Part shown: positions 20,600-28,536 of the stretch, piece after piece
Layout of the letters: each line of letters starts with the position of its first letter
How positions within the stretch are numbered: position 1 is the stretch's first letter
Assembly: GCF_001514235.1 (NCBI RefSeq)
Contig: NZ_KQ948926.1
Span: forward strand, 756,042-820,041
From: Streptomyces caeruleatus
Lineage (GTDB): Bacteria; Actinomycetota; Actinomycetes; Streptomycetales; Streptomycetaceae
Length of the DNA: 64,000 nucleotides
Direction of reading: 5' to 3'
Translations under genes and position numbers: made by a program
Notes under the pieces: generated by a model
Told to the model about the DNA's origin: nothing
What the model saw: the letters and a program-made list of their open reading frames with translations, nothing else
The model's database searches: none

Positions 20600-20671
20600 G
20601 TCAAGAAACGGTGGCCGACGATGACATACGATGACGGCCATCCCCTGTTGCGAAGCGAAGGAAGGAGGCCC

Positions 20672-21388
20672 ATGCCCGAGGAGATCCCCGTACCGCCGTG
20701 GCGCCGGCCGAAGAAGGCGCCGCCGCGGATGCCCCTGACCCAGGACCGGATCGTCGACACGGCGCTCGGCATCCTCGACGCCGAGGGGCTCGACGCGCTG
20801 AGCATGCGGCGGCTCGCGCAGGAGCTGAAGACCGGACACGCTTCGCTGTACGCGCACGTGGGGAACCGGGACGAGCTGCTCGACCTCGTCTTCGACCTGG
20901 TGCTGACCGAGGTGGAGATCCCGGAGCCGGAGCCGGGCCGCTGGGCGGAGCAGGTCAAGGAGATGTGCCGGTCGCTGCGGCGGATGTTCCTGGCCCACCG
21001 GGACCTGGCGCGCATCGCGATCGACCGGGTCCCGCTCGGCCCCAACGGGATCCTGGGGATGGAGCGCACCCTGAACCTGCTGCGCGCGGGGGGTCTGCGG
21101 GACGAACTCGCCGCCTACGGGGGCGATCTGCTGTCGACGTTCGTCACGGCGGAGGCCCTGGAGCAGTCGTCCCGGCACTCCGGTACGGAACAGAGCGAGG
21201 AGCAGGCCGGCATGTTCGCCGACCAGCTCCACGGCTATCTGAAGTCGCTGCCGGCCACCCAGTTCCCGAACCTGGTCCACCTGGCCGGCCCGATCACCTC
21301 GCTCGACTCCGACCGTCGGTTCGAGCTCGGCCTGGAGATCATCATCGCCGGCCTGGTGGCCGGGGCCGGCGACGACGGGGACACATGA
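20672..21388 (+). CDS. actII-ORF1: TetR-family repressor of the exporter genes (ActR type)
   Basis: A 238-residue TetR regulator: N-terminal helix-turn-helix (about 18-65, LSMRRLAQELKTGHASLYAHVGNRDELL) and a ligand-binding C-terminal domain. I chose ATG 20672 because it has a strong GGAAGGAGG site; the upstream ATG at 20621 has none. It is the ActR counterpart, which binds actinorhodin-type intermediates and couples export to synthesis. The 3' end runs straight into a 9-bp tandem repeat. Confidence 0.93.
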   Translation: MPEEIPVPPWRRPKKAPPRMPLTQDRIVDTALGILDAEGLDALSMRRLAQELKTGHASLYAHVGNRDELLDLVFDLVLTEVEIPEPEPGRWAEQVKEMCRSLRRMFLAHRDLARIAIDRVPLGPNGILGMERTLNLLRAGGLRDELAAYGGDLLSTFVTAEALEQSSRHSGTEQSEEQAGMFADQLHGYLKSLPATQFPNLVHLAGPITSLDSDRRFELGLEIIIAGLVAGAGDDGDT

Positions 21389-21390
21389 AC

Positions 21391-21453
21391 GGCACTGACG
21401 GCACTGACGGCACTGACGGCACTGCAGACGCTGCAGACGCTGCAGACGCTGAC
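21391..21453. repeat. Seven tandem 9-bp units
   Basis: Units GGCACTGAC (three and a variant) merge into GACGCTGCA (three, the last a variant) just after the TetR stop, in the 72-bp gap to the convergent actVA-ORF6 gene. No hairpin terminator is evident there. Confidence 0.85.
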
Positions 21454-21460
21454 AACGACG

Positions 21461-21802
21461 TCAGGACGGCAGGATCGACCCTTCCGGGGTCATGAAGACG
21501 GCCTTCGGCGGTCCCATGAGCCCGGGCAGAGAGCTCAGCGCCTCCCGCAGCTTGGCCGAGCGCGGGTCGGCGCTGAAGTTCTCCCGGTAGGCCTCCTCGC
21601 TCTCCCACTGGGCGTAGTTGACGACCGCCGTGCCGTCCGTGCTCGCGTGGTACGTGGCCGACAGGAAGCCGGGCACCTCGCGGATCCACTCCTGCACCCC
21701 GCCCGTGGCCAGCTCCACCAGCTTGCGCTGGGTGGCGGGGCCGTCCACCGCGAAGGTGACGACGGCGACAAAGCCCACCTGAGGGTCGTTCACTTCAGCC
21801 AT
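21461..21802 (-). CDS. actVA-ORF6: ActVA-ORF6-type quinone-forming monooxygenase
   Basis: A 113-residue protein of the antibiotic biosynthesis monooxygenase (ABM) fold, nearly identical to ActVA-ORF6 as I remember it. The catalytic residues described for that enzyme, N62, W66 and Y72, are all present (VVNYAQWESEEAY). It oxidises a phenolic intermediate to the quinone without a cofactor. The ATG overlaps the stop of the ActVA-ORF5-type gene by 8 nt. It is the last gene of the actVI-actVA series. Confidence 0.95.
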   Translation of the reverse strand: MAEVNDPQVGFVAVVTFAVDGPATQRKLVELATGGVQEWIREVPGFLSATYHASTDGTAVVNYAQWESEEAYRENFSADPRSAKLREALSSLPGLMGPPKAVFMTPEGSILPS

Positions 21803-22949
21803 CGTTGCTCCTCCTCAACAGCTCTCCGGCATACAGCGTCGCTCCCGGCCCGAACTGCAGCCCGATATGGCTCGCGGCCGCGTGCACATCGCGCCACAGG
21901 CGCTGCAGCGGGCTGTCCTCGGTCTGCGCCCGGGTGCCCGCGGAGGCGAACAGCCGGTCGGTCGCGGCGGTCAGCAGCTCGGCCGCCAGGGCACAGTCCC
22001 GCGCCCCCCGGCCCACCAGTTCAGCGGTCACCCCGCCGGCGTCGGCGACCGCGGCGACCCGCTCCAGCAGCAGCTGGGCCGCGTCGATCTCGCCGGTGGC
22101 CCGGGCCAGCGTGTGCTCGTACAGCACCCGGTCCTGGGAGGAGACGGCGTTCTGCCCGGTCGGCCCGGCCAGCTTCGCGGCGATCCACGAGGTCCACACG
22201 GCGGCGGCGCCGCGGGCGGCGCCGAGCATCGGCAGCGCGAAGGCCAGCCCGTTGACCGCCCGCATCGGCACGGTGTGGCAGATCGCCTCGGCACCCGGAC
22301 CGAGGCCGGACGCGATGGCCGCCCGGGTGCAGGACCGCCCGTCCGGCACGAACACCCCGTCGAGCACGAGGGTGTTGCTGCCCGTACCGCGCATGCCCAT
22401 CGGGTACCAGCTGTCGACGATGCCGTACGCCTCACGCGGCACCGCGAAGAACCACGGCTCCTGCCCCGCCATGGCGCACACCAGCGCCCAGTCGGAGTGG
22501 TCGACGACGCTGACGAACGGCCAGGTGCCCGACACCTGCCAGCCGCCCGCGGTCCGCTCGGCGCGGCCGAGCGGCATCAGGGCGCCGACGATCAGGGCGT
22601 CGGGGCCGTCGGACCACAGCTCGGCCCGGCCCTCCTGCGGCAGATAGGCGGCCATCCGGCCGAGGCTCGCCGTGAGCGAGGCGTACCAGGCCGTCGAGGC
22701 GCAGGCCTCCCCCAGTACCGCGACCGGCTCCACGAGTTCGGCGAAGGTCGCGGCCCGGCCGCCGTGCGCCACCGGCACGAAGTGGGCGGCGAACCCGGCA
22801 TCGAGGACCGCGCGGACGACATCGGGGCTCAGCCGGCGCTGCTGCTCGGCCTCGGCCGTCCGCTTCCCGGCGAGCCCGGCGATCCGGCGCGCCCCGGCCA
22901 CCAGAGATGACCGCTCCTGGGTCTCCTGGGTCATCGCGTCCTCGCTCAT
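21795..22949 (-). CDS. actVA-ORF5: ActVA-ORF5-type FMNH2-dependent monooxygenase
   Basis: A 384-residue member of the acyl-CoA dehydrogenase/HpaH-like flavin monooxygenases, the oxygenase half of the ActVA-ORF5/ActVB two-component system that hydroxylates the pyranonaphthoquinone core at C6 and C8. Landmarks are WPFVSVVDHSDWALV (flavin site) and PMGMRGTGSNTLVLD. The ATG at 22949 overlaps the ORF4 stop (ATGA); a second in-frame ATG lies at 22934. Reduced flavin would come from the reductase at 9482-10015. Confidence 0.95.
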   Translation of the reverse strand: MSEDAMTQETQERSSLVAGARRIAGLAGKRTAEAEQQRRLSPDVVRAVLDAGFAAHFVPVAHGGRAATFAELVEPVAVLGEACASTAWYASLTASLGRMAAYLPQEGRAELWSDGPDALIVGALMPLGRAERTAGGWQVSGTWPFVSVVDHSDWALVCAMAGQEPWFFAVPREAYGIVDSWYPMGMRGTGSNTLVLDGVFVPDGRSCTRAAIASGLGPGAEAICHTVPMRAVNGLAFALPMLGAARGAAAVWTSWIAAKLAGPTGQNAVSSQDRVLYEHTLARATGEIDAAQLLLERVAAVADAGGVTAELVGRGARDCALAAELLTAATDRLFASAGTRAQTEDSPLQRLWRDVHAAASHIGLQFGPGATLYAGELLRRSNDG

Positions 22950-23830
22950 GCCGGGTCCATCGGGGCCCAGCCGGTCTTGGCCAGCCACTGGTCGAGGGTG
23001 AGCATCTGCGGGAACTGTGCGCGCAGCGTGGGGATGTCGGCGTGATAGCCGATGCCGTTGAGCCAGGTGTACGAGATCGCCTGCCACTCGAAGCCCGTGC
23101 GGTGCAGCTCCGGTATCGGCACCGAGACGAAGCGGGCGGGCAGCCCGGTGTGCCGGCCGAACGCGTCCGCGATCTGCTCGCCGGTCAGCTCGTCCCCGGC
23201 GAGCTCGATCTTGGCGCCGCCGAAGGTGTCGGGGTCGTCGAAGGCGTCGGCGGCGAAGTAGCCGATGTCGGGGCCGCTGATCATCTGCAGGGTGTTGGCC
23301 GGCCCGAGCCCCCGCCGGAAGGTCAGCACGCCGTCCTCCATGACGAGGGGCGACATGTCGTGGTTGAGGTTCTCCATGAAGTACGAGGGCCGCAGGAAGG
23401 TGAAGTTGAGCTCGTTCTCCTGGATCCGCCGCTCGATCGCGAGCTTGGACAGCCGCCAGTTCACGCCCTCCGGCCGCTCGGCGCCGCCGACGGAGCTGTG
23501 GACGTAGTGCTGGACGCCGAGGTCACGGGCGGCGTCGGCGCAGATCTTGCCCTGCCGCTCCTCGCCCTCCACGCCCGCCGGCGTCATCGGCGTCTGGATG
23601 CTGAACACGCCGTACGCGCCCTTCATCGCGGCGCGCACCGACTCGGCGTCCTCCAGGTCGCCGGTGTGCAGGCTCGCGCCCAGCTCCCGCAGCTCCTTGG
23701 CCTTGGGCGCGCCCGGGTCGCGGACGAACGCCCGTACGGTCCAGCCGCGTTCCAGCAGGTACCGGGCCGCGGAGCCGCCTTGCTTGCCGGTGGCGCCGAG
23801 GACCAGTACGGGCTTGTTCTCATCGGGCAT
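22946..23830 (-). CDS. actVA-ORF4: NmrA-family protein, ActVA-ORF4 type
   Basis: A 294-residue NmrA-like Rossmann protein with the NAD(P)-binding motif GATGKQGGSAARYL at the N-terminus. In S. coelicolor the ActVA-ORF4 protein has been reported to carry out the terminal biaryl coupling that dimerises the monomer to actinorhodin. Its presence argues that this cluster makes a dimeric benzoisochromanequinone rather than a monomeric one. It follows actVA-ORF3 by 24 bp and overlaps ORF5 by 4 nt. Confidence 0.92.
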   Translation of the reverse strand: MPDENKPVLVLGATGKQGGSAARYLLERGWTVRAFVRDPGAPKAKELRELGASLHTGDLEDAESVRAAMKGAYGVFSIQTPMTPAGVEGEERQGKICADAARDLGVQHYVHSSVGGAERPEGVNWRLSKLAIERRIQENELNFTFLRPSYFMENLNHDMSPLVMEDGVLTFRRGLGPANTLQMISGPDIGYFAADAFDDPDTFGGAKIELAGDELTGEQIADAFGRHTGLPARFVSVPIPELHRTGFEWQAISYTWLNGIGYHADIPTLRAQFPQMLTLDQWLAKTGWAPMDPA

Positions 23831-23854
23831 GGCTGTGCCTTTCGTTGGTCGTCG

Positions 23855-24688
23855 TCACGAGTGGCGGGAGGCGGCCGGCGAGGTGGACACCGAGAGCCCG
23901 CGGGCGGACAGCCGCACCCCTTGGCCGAAGTAGCGCTCCAGGAACAGCCCCAGCCCGAAGCTGAGGCCACGCGGCCGTACGGCCTCCTCACGGCCGCCGT
24001 TGTCGCGGCGCAGCCAGCGCGCGTCCAGCGAACGCAGGCCGATCCGGTCCACGGACAGCACCTCCTGCCCGTCGGCCGTCCAGCGGGCCGTGCCGGCCGC
24101 GGCGTCGTAGGCGACCTCCAGCCGGTGGAGCGTGCCGGGGGTGCGGTCCGCGACCGGGACGCAGTAGGTGAAGGCGGCGAACTCGGCGTCCGGCTGGAGC
24201 GCGAGCCGCTCGTAGACCGCGTAGAGGCGGCTGTGCGTGAGGAAGAAGTCGAAGATGATGCCGGTCTCGAGGTCGACCGAGATCAGACCGCCCGCGCCGA
24301 GCCGGGGGTCGGTGGTGGCCTCGGCCACGTCGTCGTACGGGTGGGAGCGCAGGCCGAAGCCGCGCAGTCCCATCTCGGCGGTGACCGAGAGGACTTCACC
24401 GGGCGGTGCGGTGAAGCCGCCGCGCGCGGAGGCGGTGCCGCCGGTGGTGAAGGCGCCCCAGCGCAGATGGAGCGGGGCGCCGTCCGGTCCCGGCTTGGGC
24501 TCGGTGAACGCCGGCCGCCGGGTGCGGGGCTGCAGGGCGCTCGGTACGACCGTCAGGCCGCCCGGCCCGCCGCGGACGACCCCGTCCCCCTCGGGAAGAC
24601 CGTCGACCGGGCGCAGCCGCCATGGCGCGCCCGGTCCCTCGGTCACCAGTCCCGCGGTGAAATCCTCGCGGAAGATTTCTGTACTCAT
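23855..24688 (-). CDS. actVA-ORF3: ActVA-ORF3-type protein (DUF6081)
   Basis: A 277-residue protein I assign to DUF6081 and, by position, to ActVA-ORF3. It is soluble, rich in beta strands, with no cofactor motif that I recognise. I chose ATG 24688, which has a GGGGAGGG site, over ATG 24727. It is preceded by its own TCGA-repeat site (24743-24768), so a separate SARP-dependent promoter likely drives ORF3 to ORF6. Biochemical role is not established. Confidence 0.85.
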   Translation of the reverse strand: MSTEIFREDFTAGLVTEGPGAPWRLRPVDGLPEGDGVVRGGPGGLTVVPSALQPRTRRPAFTEPKPGPDGAPLHLRWGAFTTGGTASARGGFTAPPGEVLSVTAEMGLRGFGLRSHPYDDVAEATTDPRLGAGGLISVDLETGIIFDFFLTHSRLYAVYERLALQPDAEFAAFTYCVPVADRTPGTLHRLEVAYDAAAGTARWTADGQEVLSVDRIGLRSLDARWLRRDNGGREEAVRPRGLSFGLGLFLERYFGQGVRLSARGLSVSTSPAASRHS

Positions 24689-24742
24689 CCGGCCCTCCCC
24701 GTGGTGTGCCCGTCCTACGGGCTCCACCCTGGCAAGAGGGCA

Positions 24743-24768
24743 TCGAGCTCCACTCGAAGCGGAGTCGA
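24743..24768 (-). promoter_or_regulatory. SARP operator upstream of actVA-ORF3
   Basis: TCGA at 24743, 24754 and 24765, exactly 11 bp apart, in units CATCGAGCTCC, ACTCGAAGCGG and AGTCGAAGGGG. The site is 55 bp upstream of the ORF3 start, inside the 111-bp gap after actVA-ORF2. This is an internal promoter position within what otherwise looks like a single long operon. Confidence 0.8.
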
Positions 24769-24799
24769 AGGGGTCTGGGCCCCTGGGCAGGGTCGTCGG

Positions 24800-25195
24800 T
24801 CAGACGTTACGGCCGCGCTGCGCGGTGTCCTCGCCGATGCCCCAGGTGATGATGCGCCTGGGGTGGATGCGGATCATCGCGGTGCCGAAGTACGGGTGCG
24901 GCGGCTGGGCGTCGGTCAGTGCCTCGGCCCGGCCGCGCACTTCGATACCGCGTACGTTCCACGGCTGCATGGAGAGCAGGTCGTCCACGACGAAGGCGAC
25001 CTGGTCGTTCTTGCCGACGTTGCGGAACTTCTTGCTGGCCGTCAGGTTGTGCCCGCCGATGTCGATCGTGCCGGTCTCGGTGTTGATCGTGAACGAGACG
25101 GGGTTGACCTGGGGCTGCCCGTCGGCCGCCACGGTGGCCAGCCGGCCGAGGTTCTGGGAGGCGTAGTACTCGAGCTCGTCAGGAGTGAAAGGCAT
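24800..25195 (-). CDS. actVA-ORF2: Pyridoxamine 5'-phosphate oxidase-fold protein, ActVA-ORF2 type
   Basis: A 131-residue protein of the PPOX/split-barrel flavin or F420-binding class, with LGRLATVAADGQPQVNPVSF and a C-terminal RIHPRRIITWG typical of F420-dependent members. It matches ActVA-ORF2 by position and length. A redox role on a late intermediate is plausible but not shown. The start lies just one base before the stop of the adjacent MFS gene. Confidence 0.88.
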   Translation of the reverse strand: MPFTPDELEYYASQNLGRLATVAADGQPQVNPVSFTINTETGTIDIGGHNLTASKKFRNVGKNDQVAFVVDDLLSMQPWNVRGIEVRGRAEALTDAQPPHPYFGTAMIRIHPRRIITWGIGEDTAQRGRNV

Positions 25196-25196
25196 G

Positions 25197-26819
25197 TCAG
25201 CTTCCTTGGGCCTTGGTGTGGTCGGAGTGCTCCCGGCGGGGCGCGGGGCCCGCCGGGGGCTTCGGGGTCGTGACGGTGGAGGGCAACCAGCGGAGCACGG
25301 CGAGGGCGCCCACGAGGGCCGCCGCGGCGGCGGCCCCGGCGGCCAGGTGCATGGCGTCCAGGAAAGCCTGCCGTGCCGGACCGACAAGTCCGCTCTCCCC
25401 CAACCGAGTCGCAGCCAGCAGCGTGGCGTCCAGGGACTCGCCGGCCTCGTGCCGCACGGAAGGCGGCAGTACGGCGAGCTCGTCCTCGATGCCGCTGCGG
25501 TAGGCGGCGCCCATCAGGGAGCCGAGCACCGCGACGCCGAGGGCGCCGCCCAGCTGGCGCACGGTGTTGTTCATCGCGGAGGCCACGCCCGCCTTCTCGC
25601 GTGGGATCGCGTTCATGATGGACACGGCTGCGGTCGGCATGACGCAGGCTACGCCTGCTCCCAGTGCGCCGAACAAGGCGAGGATCAGCCAGAGCGGGGC
25701 GTGTTGGGTCACGAAGACGACCCCGCAGAGCGAGGCGGTCACGGCGAGCATGCCCGCCGCGCACACGTTCCTGGGGCCGATCGAGCGCACGAGGACCGTG
25801 CTGAGGGGCCCGCAGACCACGTTCGCGACGGCCAGCGCCACGGTGCAGCTCCCGGCCTGGAGGGGGGTGTAGCCGCGCACGCTCTGGAGGTAGAAGGCGC
25901 TGAAGAACAGAAAGCCCATCATCGCGAAGCTGACGAAGCCGACGGCCGCGACAGCGGTGGAGAAGGCCTTCAGCCGGAAGAAGCCGAGCTCCAGCGAGGG
26001 CTCCGCGGTACGGCGCTCGTGCCACAGGAACACCCCGAGCAGTCCGAGCCCGGCCAGTCCGGGCCCCCAGACGGTGGGCTGGGTGACCCCGCCGGTCCGG
26101 CCGGCCTCGATGATGCCGTAGACGACGAGCACGAGCCCGGCGATCGAGAGCAGCAGCCCGGCCGCGTCGACGCGTTTGCCGGTGGCGCCCCGGGTTTCGG
26201 GCACCAGCAGCACCACGGCGACCAGACAGACCGCCACGATCGGCACGTTGACCAGGAAGACCGAGCCCCACCAGAAGTGCGCGAGCAGCAGCCCGCCGGT
26301 GACGGGGCCGATGCCGAGGGCGAAGCCGACCGAGGCCGCCCAGATCCCGAGGGCCTTGGGGCGCTCGCGCATCGGGAAGACGGCGGCGATGGTGGCGAGC
26401 GTGCTCGGCAGCACCGCGGCGCCGCTCACCCCCATGCAGGCCCGCGCGACGATGAGCTGCTCCGGCGACCCGGCGTAGGCCCCGGCCAGCGAGGACAGCC
26501 CGAACAGGGCGAGGCCCAGCAGCAGTACGCGTCTGCGGCCCAGCCGGTCGCCGAGCACACCCCAGGTGAACAGGGTCGCGGCGAAGGCCAGGGTGTAGGC
26601 GCTGAGCACCCACTCGACCTGGCTGTGCGAGGCGCCGAGGCCCTGCTCCGGGTCGGTGAGGGTGCGCAGCGTCACGTTGAGCACGGTGTTGTCGAGGATG
26701 ATGCTCACCAGGCTCAGGACCAGCACCGCGAGGACGGCCCAGCGCCGCGGATGCCCCTCGTGCGCGTGCGCCGGGCCGCCCGGTCGAGCGGGACCCGAGG
26801 TCACAGGTCCGGCTGTCAC
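25197..26819 (-). CDS. actVA-ORF1: MFS exporter, ActVA-ORF1 type
   Basis: A 540-residue 14-TM major facilitator exporter (GVLGDRLGRRRVLLLG motif A, DNTVLNVTL motif). The GTG start overlaps the stop of the actVI-ORF4-type gene (GTGA). ActVA-ORF1 is a second actinorhodin-cluster transporter besides ActII-ORF2. It is not next to the TetR operator, so it is more likely regulated with the biosynthetic genes by the SARP. Confidence 0.92.
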   Translation of the reverse strand: MTAGPVTSGPARPGGPAHAHEGHPRRWAVLAVLVLSLVSIILDNTVLNVTLRTLTDPEQGLGASHSQVEWVLSAYTLAFAATLFTWGVLGDRLGRRRVLLLGLALFGLSSLAGAYAGSPEQLIVARACMGVSGAAVLPSTLATIAAVFPMRERPKALGIWAASVGFALGIGPVTGGLLLAHFWWGSVFLVNVPIVAVCLVAVVLLVPETRGATGKRVDAAGLLLSIAGLVLVVYGIIEAGRTGGVTQPTVWGPGLAGLGLLGVFLWHERRTAEPSLELGFFRLKAFSTAVAAVGFVSFAMMGFLFFSAFYLQSVRGYTPLQAGSCTVALAVANVVCGPLSTVLVRSIGPRNVCAAGMLAVTASLCGVVFVTQHAPLWLILALFGALGAGVACVMPTAAVSIMNAIPREKAGVASAMNNTVRQLGGALGVAVLGSLMGAAYRSGIEDELAVLPPSVRHEAGESLDATLLAATRLGESGLVGPARQAFLDAMHLAAGAAAAAALVGALAVLRWLPSTVTTPKPPAGPAPRREHSDHTKAQGS

Positions 26820-27736
26820 AGGTCCGGCACCAGGACGAGCTTGCCGCGCACATGGCCCTGCTCCAGCCTGTGGTGGGCCTCTGCCGCCTTGGCGAAGGGC
26901 AGGACGGCCTCGACGTGCGGCCGCAGCCGGCCCTCGGCGCAGAGCGCGGCCAGCGCGGCGAGCCGCTCGGCGGAGCGCACCACCTGCGGCATGACGATGC
27001 CCTCCTGGGCGGCGGCGCGGAAGTTGGCGATGGTGGCGATCCGGCCCCGGTCCGCGACGAGTTCGAGCGACACGGCGAGCGCCTCCGGACCGCCGTGGCA
27101 GTCGAGGGCCGCGTCCACGCCGTCCGGGGCGAGGGCGCGCGCCCGGTCGGCGAAGCCCGGACCGTAGGCGACGGGCAGCGCGCCCAGCGAGCGCAGGAAC
27201 TCGTGGTTGTGCTCGCCGGCGCTGCCGATCGCCGTGCCGCCCCGCTCGCGGACGAGCTGGACGGCGAGGCTGCCGACGCCGCCGGCCGCGGCGTGCACGA
27301 GCACGGTGTCGCCCTGGCCGACGCGCAGGGCGTCCAGGGCGATGTCCGCGGTCTGCCCGACGGCCGAGAGCGACCCGGCGACCTCCCAGGACAGCTCCGG
27401 CGGCTTGGCGGTGATCTGGTCCGCGCCGACGGCGAGCAGCTCGGTGCCGGACTGCATGACGGCGAACCCGAGCACCTCGTCGCCGGGCGCGAACCCGGTC
27501 ACCTCCGGTCCGGTCCGCTCGACGACCCCGGCGAACTCGTTGCCGATGATCTGCGGGAACTCGACCGGATAACGCCCCCGCATGCCGCCGGACCGCACCC
27601 GGCAGTCGAACCCGTTGACCCCGACGGCCCGCACCCGGACCGTCACCTGACCCGGCCCTGGCACCGGCTCGGGGACGTCGACGAGGCCCAGTACGTCCGG
27701 CCCGCCGAACTGGTGGATGGCTACGGCCTTAGGCAT
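26816..27736 (-). CDS. actVI-ORF4: Enoyl/quinone reductase, ActVI-ORF4 type
   Basis: A 306-residue zinc-independent medium-chain reductase (quinone oxidoreductase class) with the NADPH motif HAAAGGVGSLAVQL. No zinc ligands are seen. It is paralogous to the ORF2-type enzyme at 28537-29523. In actinorhodin synthesis the ActVI reductases set and reduce the pyran ring. The start is 30 bp after the actVI-ORF3-type gene. Confidence 0.9.
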   Translation of the reverse strand: MPKAVAIHQFGGPDVLGLVDVPEPVPGPGQVTVRVRAVGVNGFDCRVRSGGMRGRYPVEFPQIIGNEFAGVVERTGPEVTGFAPGDEVLGFAVMQSGTELLAVGADQITAKPPELSWEVAGSLSAVGQTADIALDALRVGQGDTVLVHAAAGGVGSLAVQLVRERGGTAIGSAGEHNHEFLRSLGALPVAYGPGFADRARALAPDGVDAALDCHGGPEALAVSLELVADRGRIATIANFRAAAQEGIVMPQVVRSAERLAALAALCAEGRLRPHVEAVLPFAKAAEAHHRLEQGHVRGKLVLVPDL

Positions 27737-27766
27737 GCGTTCTCCACTTTCGCTTGACGGTGCTTG

Positions 27767-28405
27767 TTACTTGTTGACCTGCGTGCTGGCCAGGACGGTC
27801 TGGGGCTTCGCCGGGTCCGGGAAGCACTCGAACGGGCCCCACTCGTCCAGGATCGGCTGGTAGCGGTACCAGTAGAAACCGGGCTGCTCGTAACTGGAGC
27901 CGCCCGGACCGAAGTTGAGGGTACCGGCGGCCTTCGGGGCCTTGTAGGTGACCTTCAGCGTCGGCAGGTCGAACTCGACACCGCCCTCCAGCGGGCCGGA
28001 GGCGCTGACGATGATGTCCTTGCCCTCGATCTGCACCTTGAGCGCGGAGTCACCGAGGCCGCTGCCGCCGGTGAGCTTCACCTTCTTGACCTTCGCGCCC
28101 TCGGGGATCCGGTAGGCGACCCGCACGTCCTTGACGGTCTTGTTGTACTCGGCGAAGGCGGTGATCGGGGCCGGGTCGTACGTGGCCTGGAACTGCTTGC
28201 CCGCACGGACCGAGGCGGGCACGGTGACGTCGAAGCCGCGCTTGTAGTCGTAGACCGGGTGCGTGTTGCCCTGCACATAGGTCCGGCACTCGTACGGCAC
28301 GTCCACGGTGGCGGCGTGCGCGCTGGTGCCCAGGCTCATCACGCCCCCGAGGGCGATGGCGGAAGCGGTGGTCAGACGTATCACGTGTTGACGCGACGAG
28401 GTCAT
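27767..28405 (-). CDS. actVI-ORF3: Secreted ActVI-ORF3-type protein
   Basis: A 212-residue protein with a clear signal peptide (RQHVIRLTTASAIALGGVMS, cleavage near AHA-ATV), so it probably acts outside the membrane. The mature part is beta-rich with two Cys (PYECRTYV and FECFPD) that could pair. ActVI-ORF3 has been annotated as a putative dehydratase assisting pyran formation, which is hard to square with export. The ATG has an AAGGAGA site. An unusual hexanucleotide repeat lies just upstream (28429-28500). Confidence 0.85.
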   Translation of the reverse strand: MTSSRQHVIRLTTASAIALGGVMSLGTSAHAATVDVPYECRTYVQGNTHPVYDYKRGFDVTVPASVRAGKQFQATYDPAPITAFAEYNKTVKDVRVAYRIPEGAKVKKVKLTGGSGLGDSALKVQIEGKDIIVSASGPLEGGVEFDLPTLKVTYKAPKAAGTLNFGPGGSSYEQPGFYWYRYQPILDEWGPFECFPDPAKPQTVLASTQVNK

Positions 28406-28428
28406 GAATGGATCTCCTTCGGACTCTG

Positions 28429-28500
28429 GAACGCGAATGCGAATGCGAATGCGAATGGGAATGGGAATGGGAATGGGAAGGGGAAGGGGAATGGGAAATG
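28429..28500. repeat. Twelve tandem hexamers (GAATGS type)
   Basis: Twelve uninterrupted 6-bp units: GAACGC, three GAATGC, four GAATGG, two GAAGGG, one GAATGG and GAAATG. The array fills most of the 131-bp gap between the actVI-ORF2 and ORF3 type genes. A shorter purine-hexamer run encodes the Glu/Lys-rich tail of the ORF1-type gene near 29526-29555. Confidence 0.95.
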
Positions 28501-28536
28501 GGAACGGATGGCTCGGAACGGAAGGCCGGGGAAGGG

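Noticed and set aside
16731..20624. A 1297-codon open frame on the plus strand across both exporter genes
   Set aside because: It is antisense to the MMPL and MFS genes, has His/Glu/Gln/Arg-rich composition typical of a high-GC shadow frame, and no domain.
22907..25273. A 788-codon plus-strand frame opposite the actVA genes
   Set aside because: No recognisable protein; it crosses several real minus-strand genes and their SARP site.
28429..28500. Possible CRISPR-like or direct-repeat array
   Set aside because: Units are 6 bp with no spacers; a simple tandem repeat. The same applies to 21391-21453, 47899-47967 and 49043-49104.
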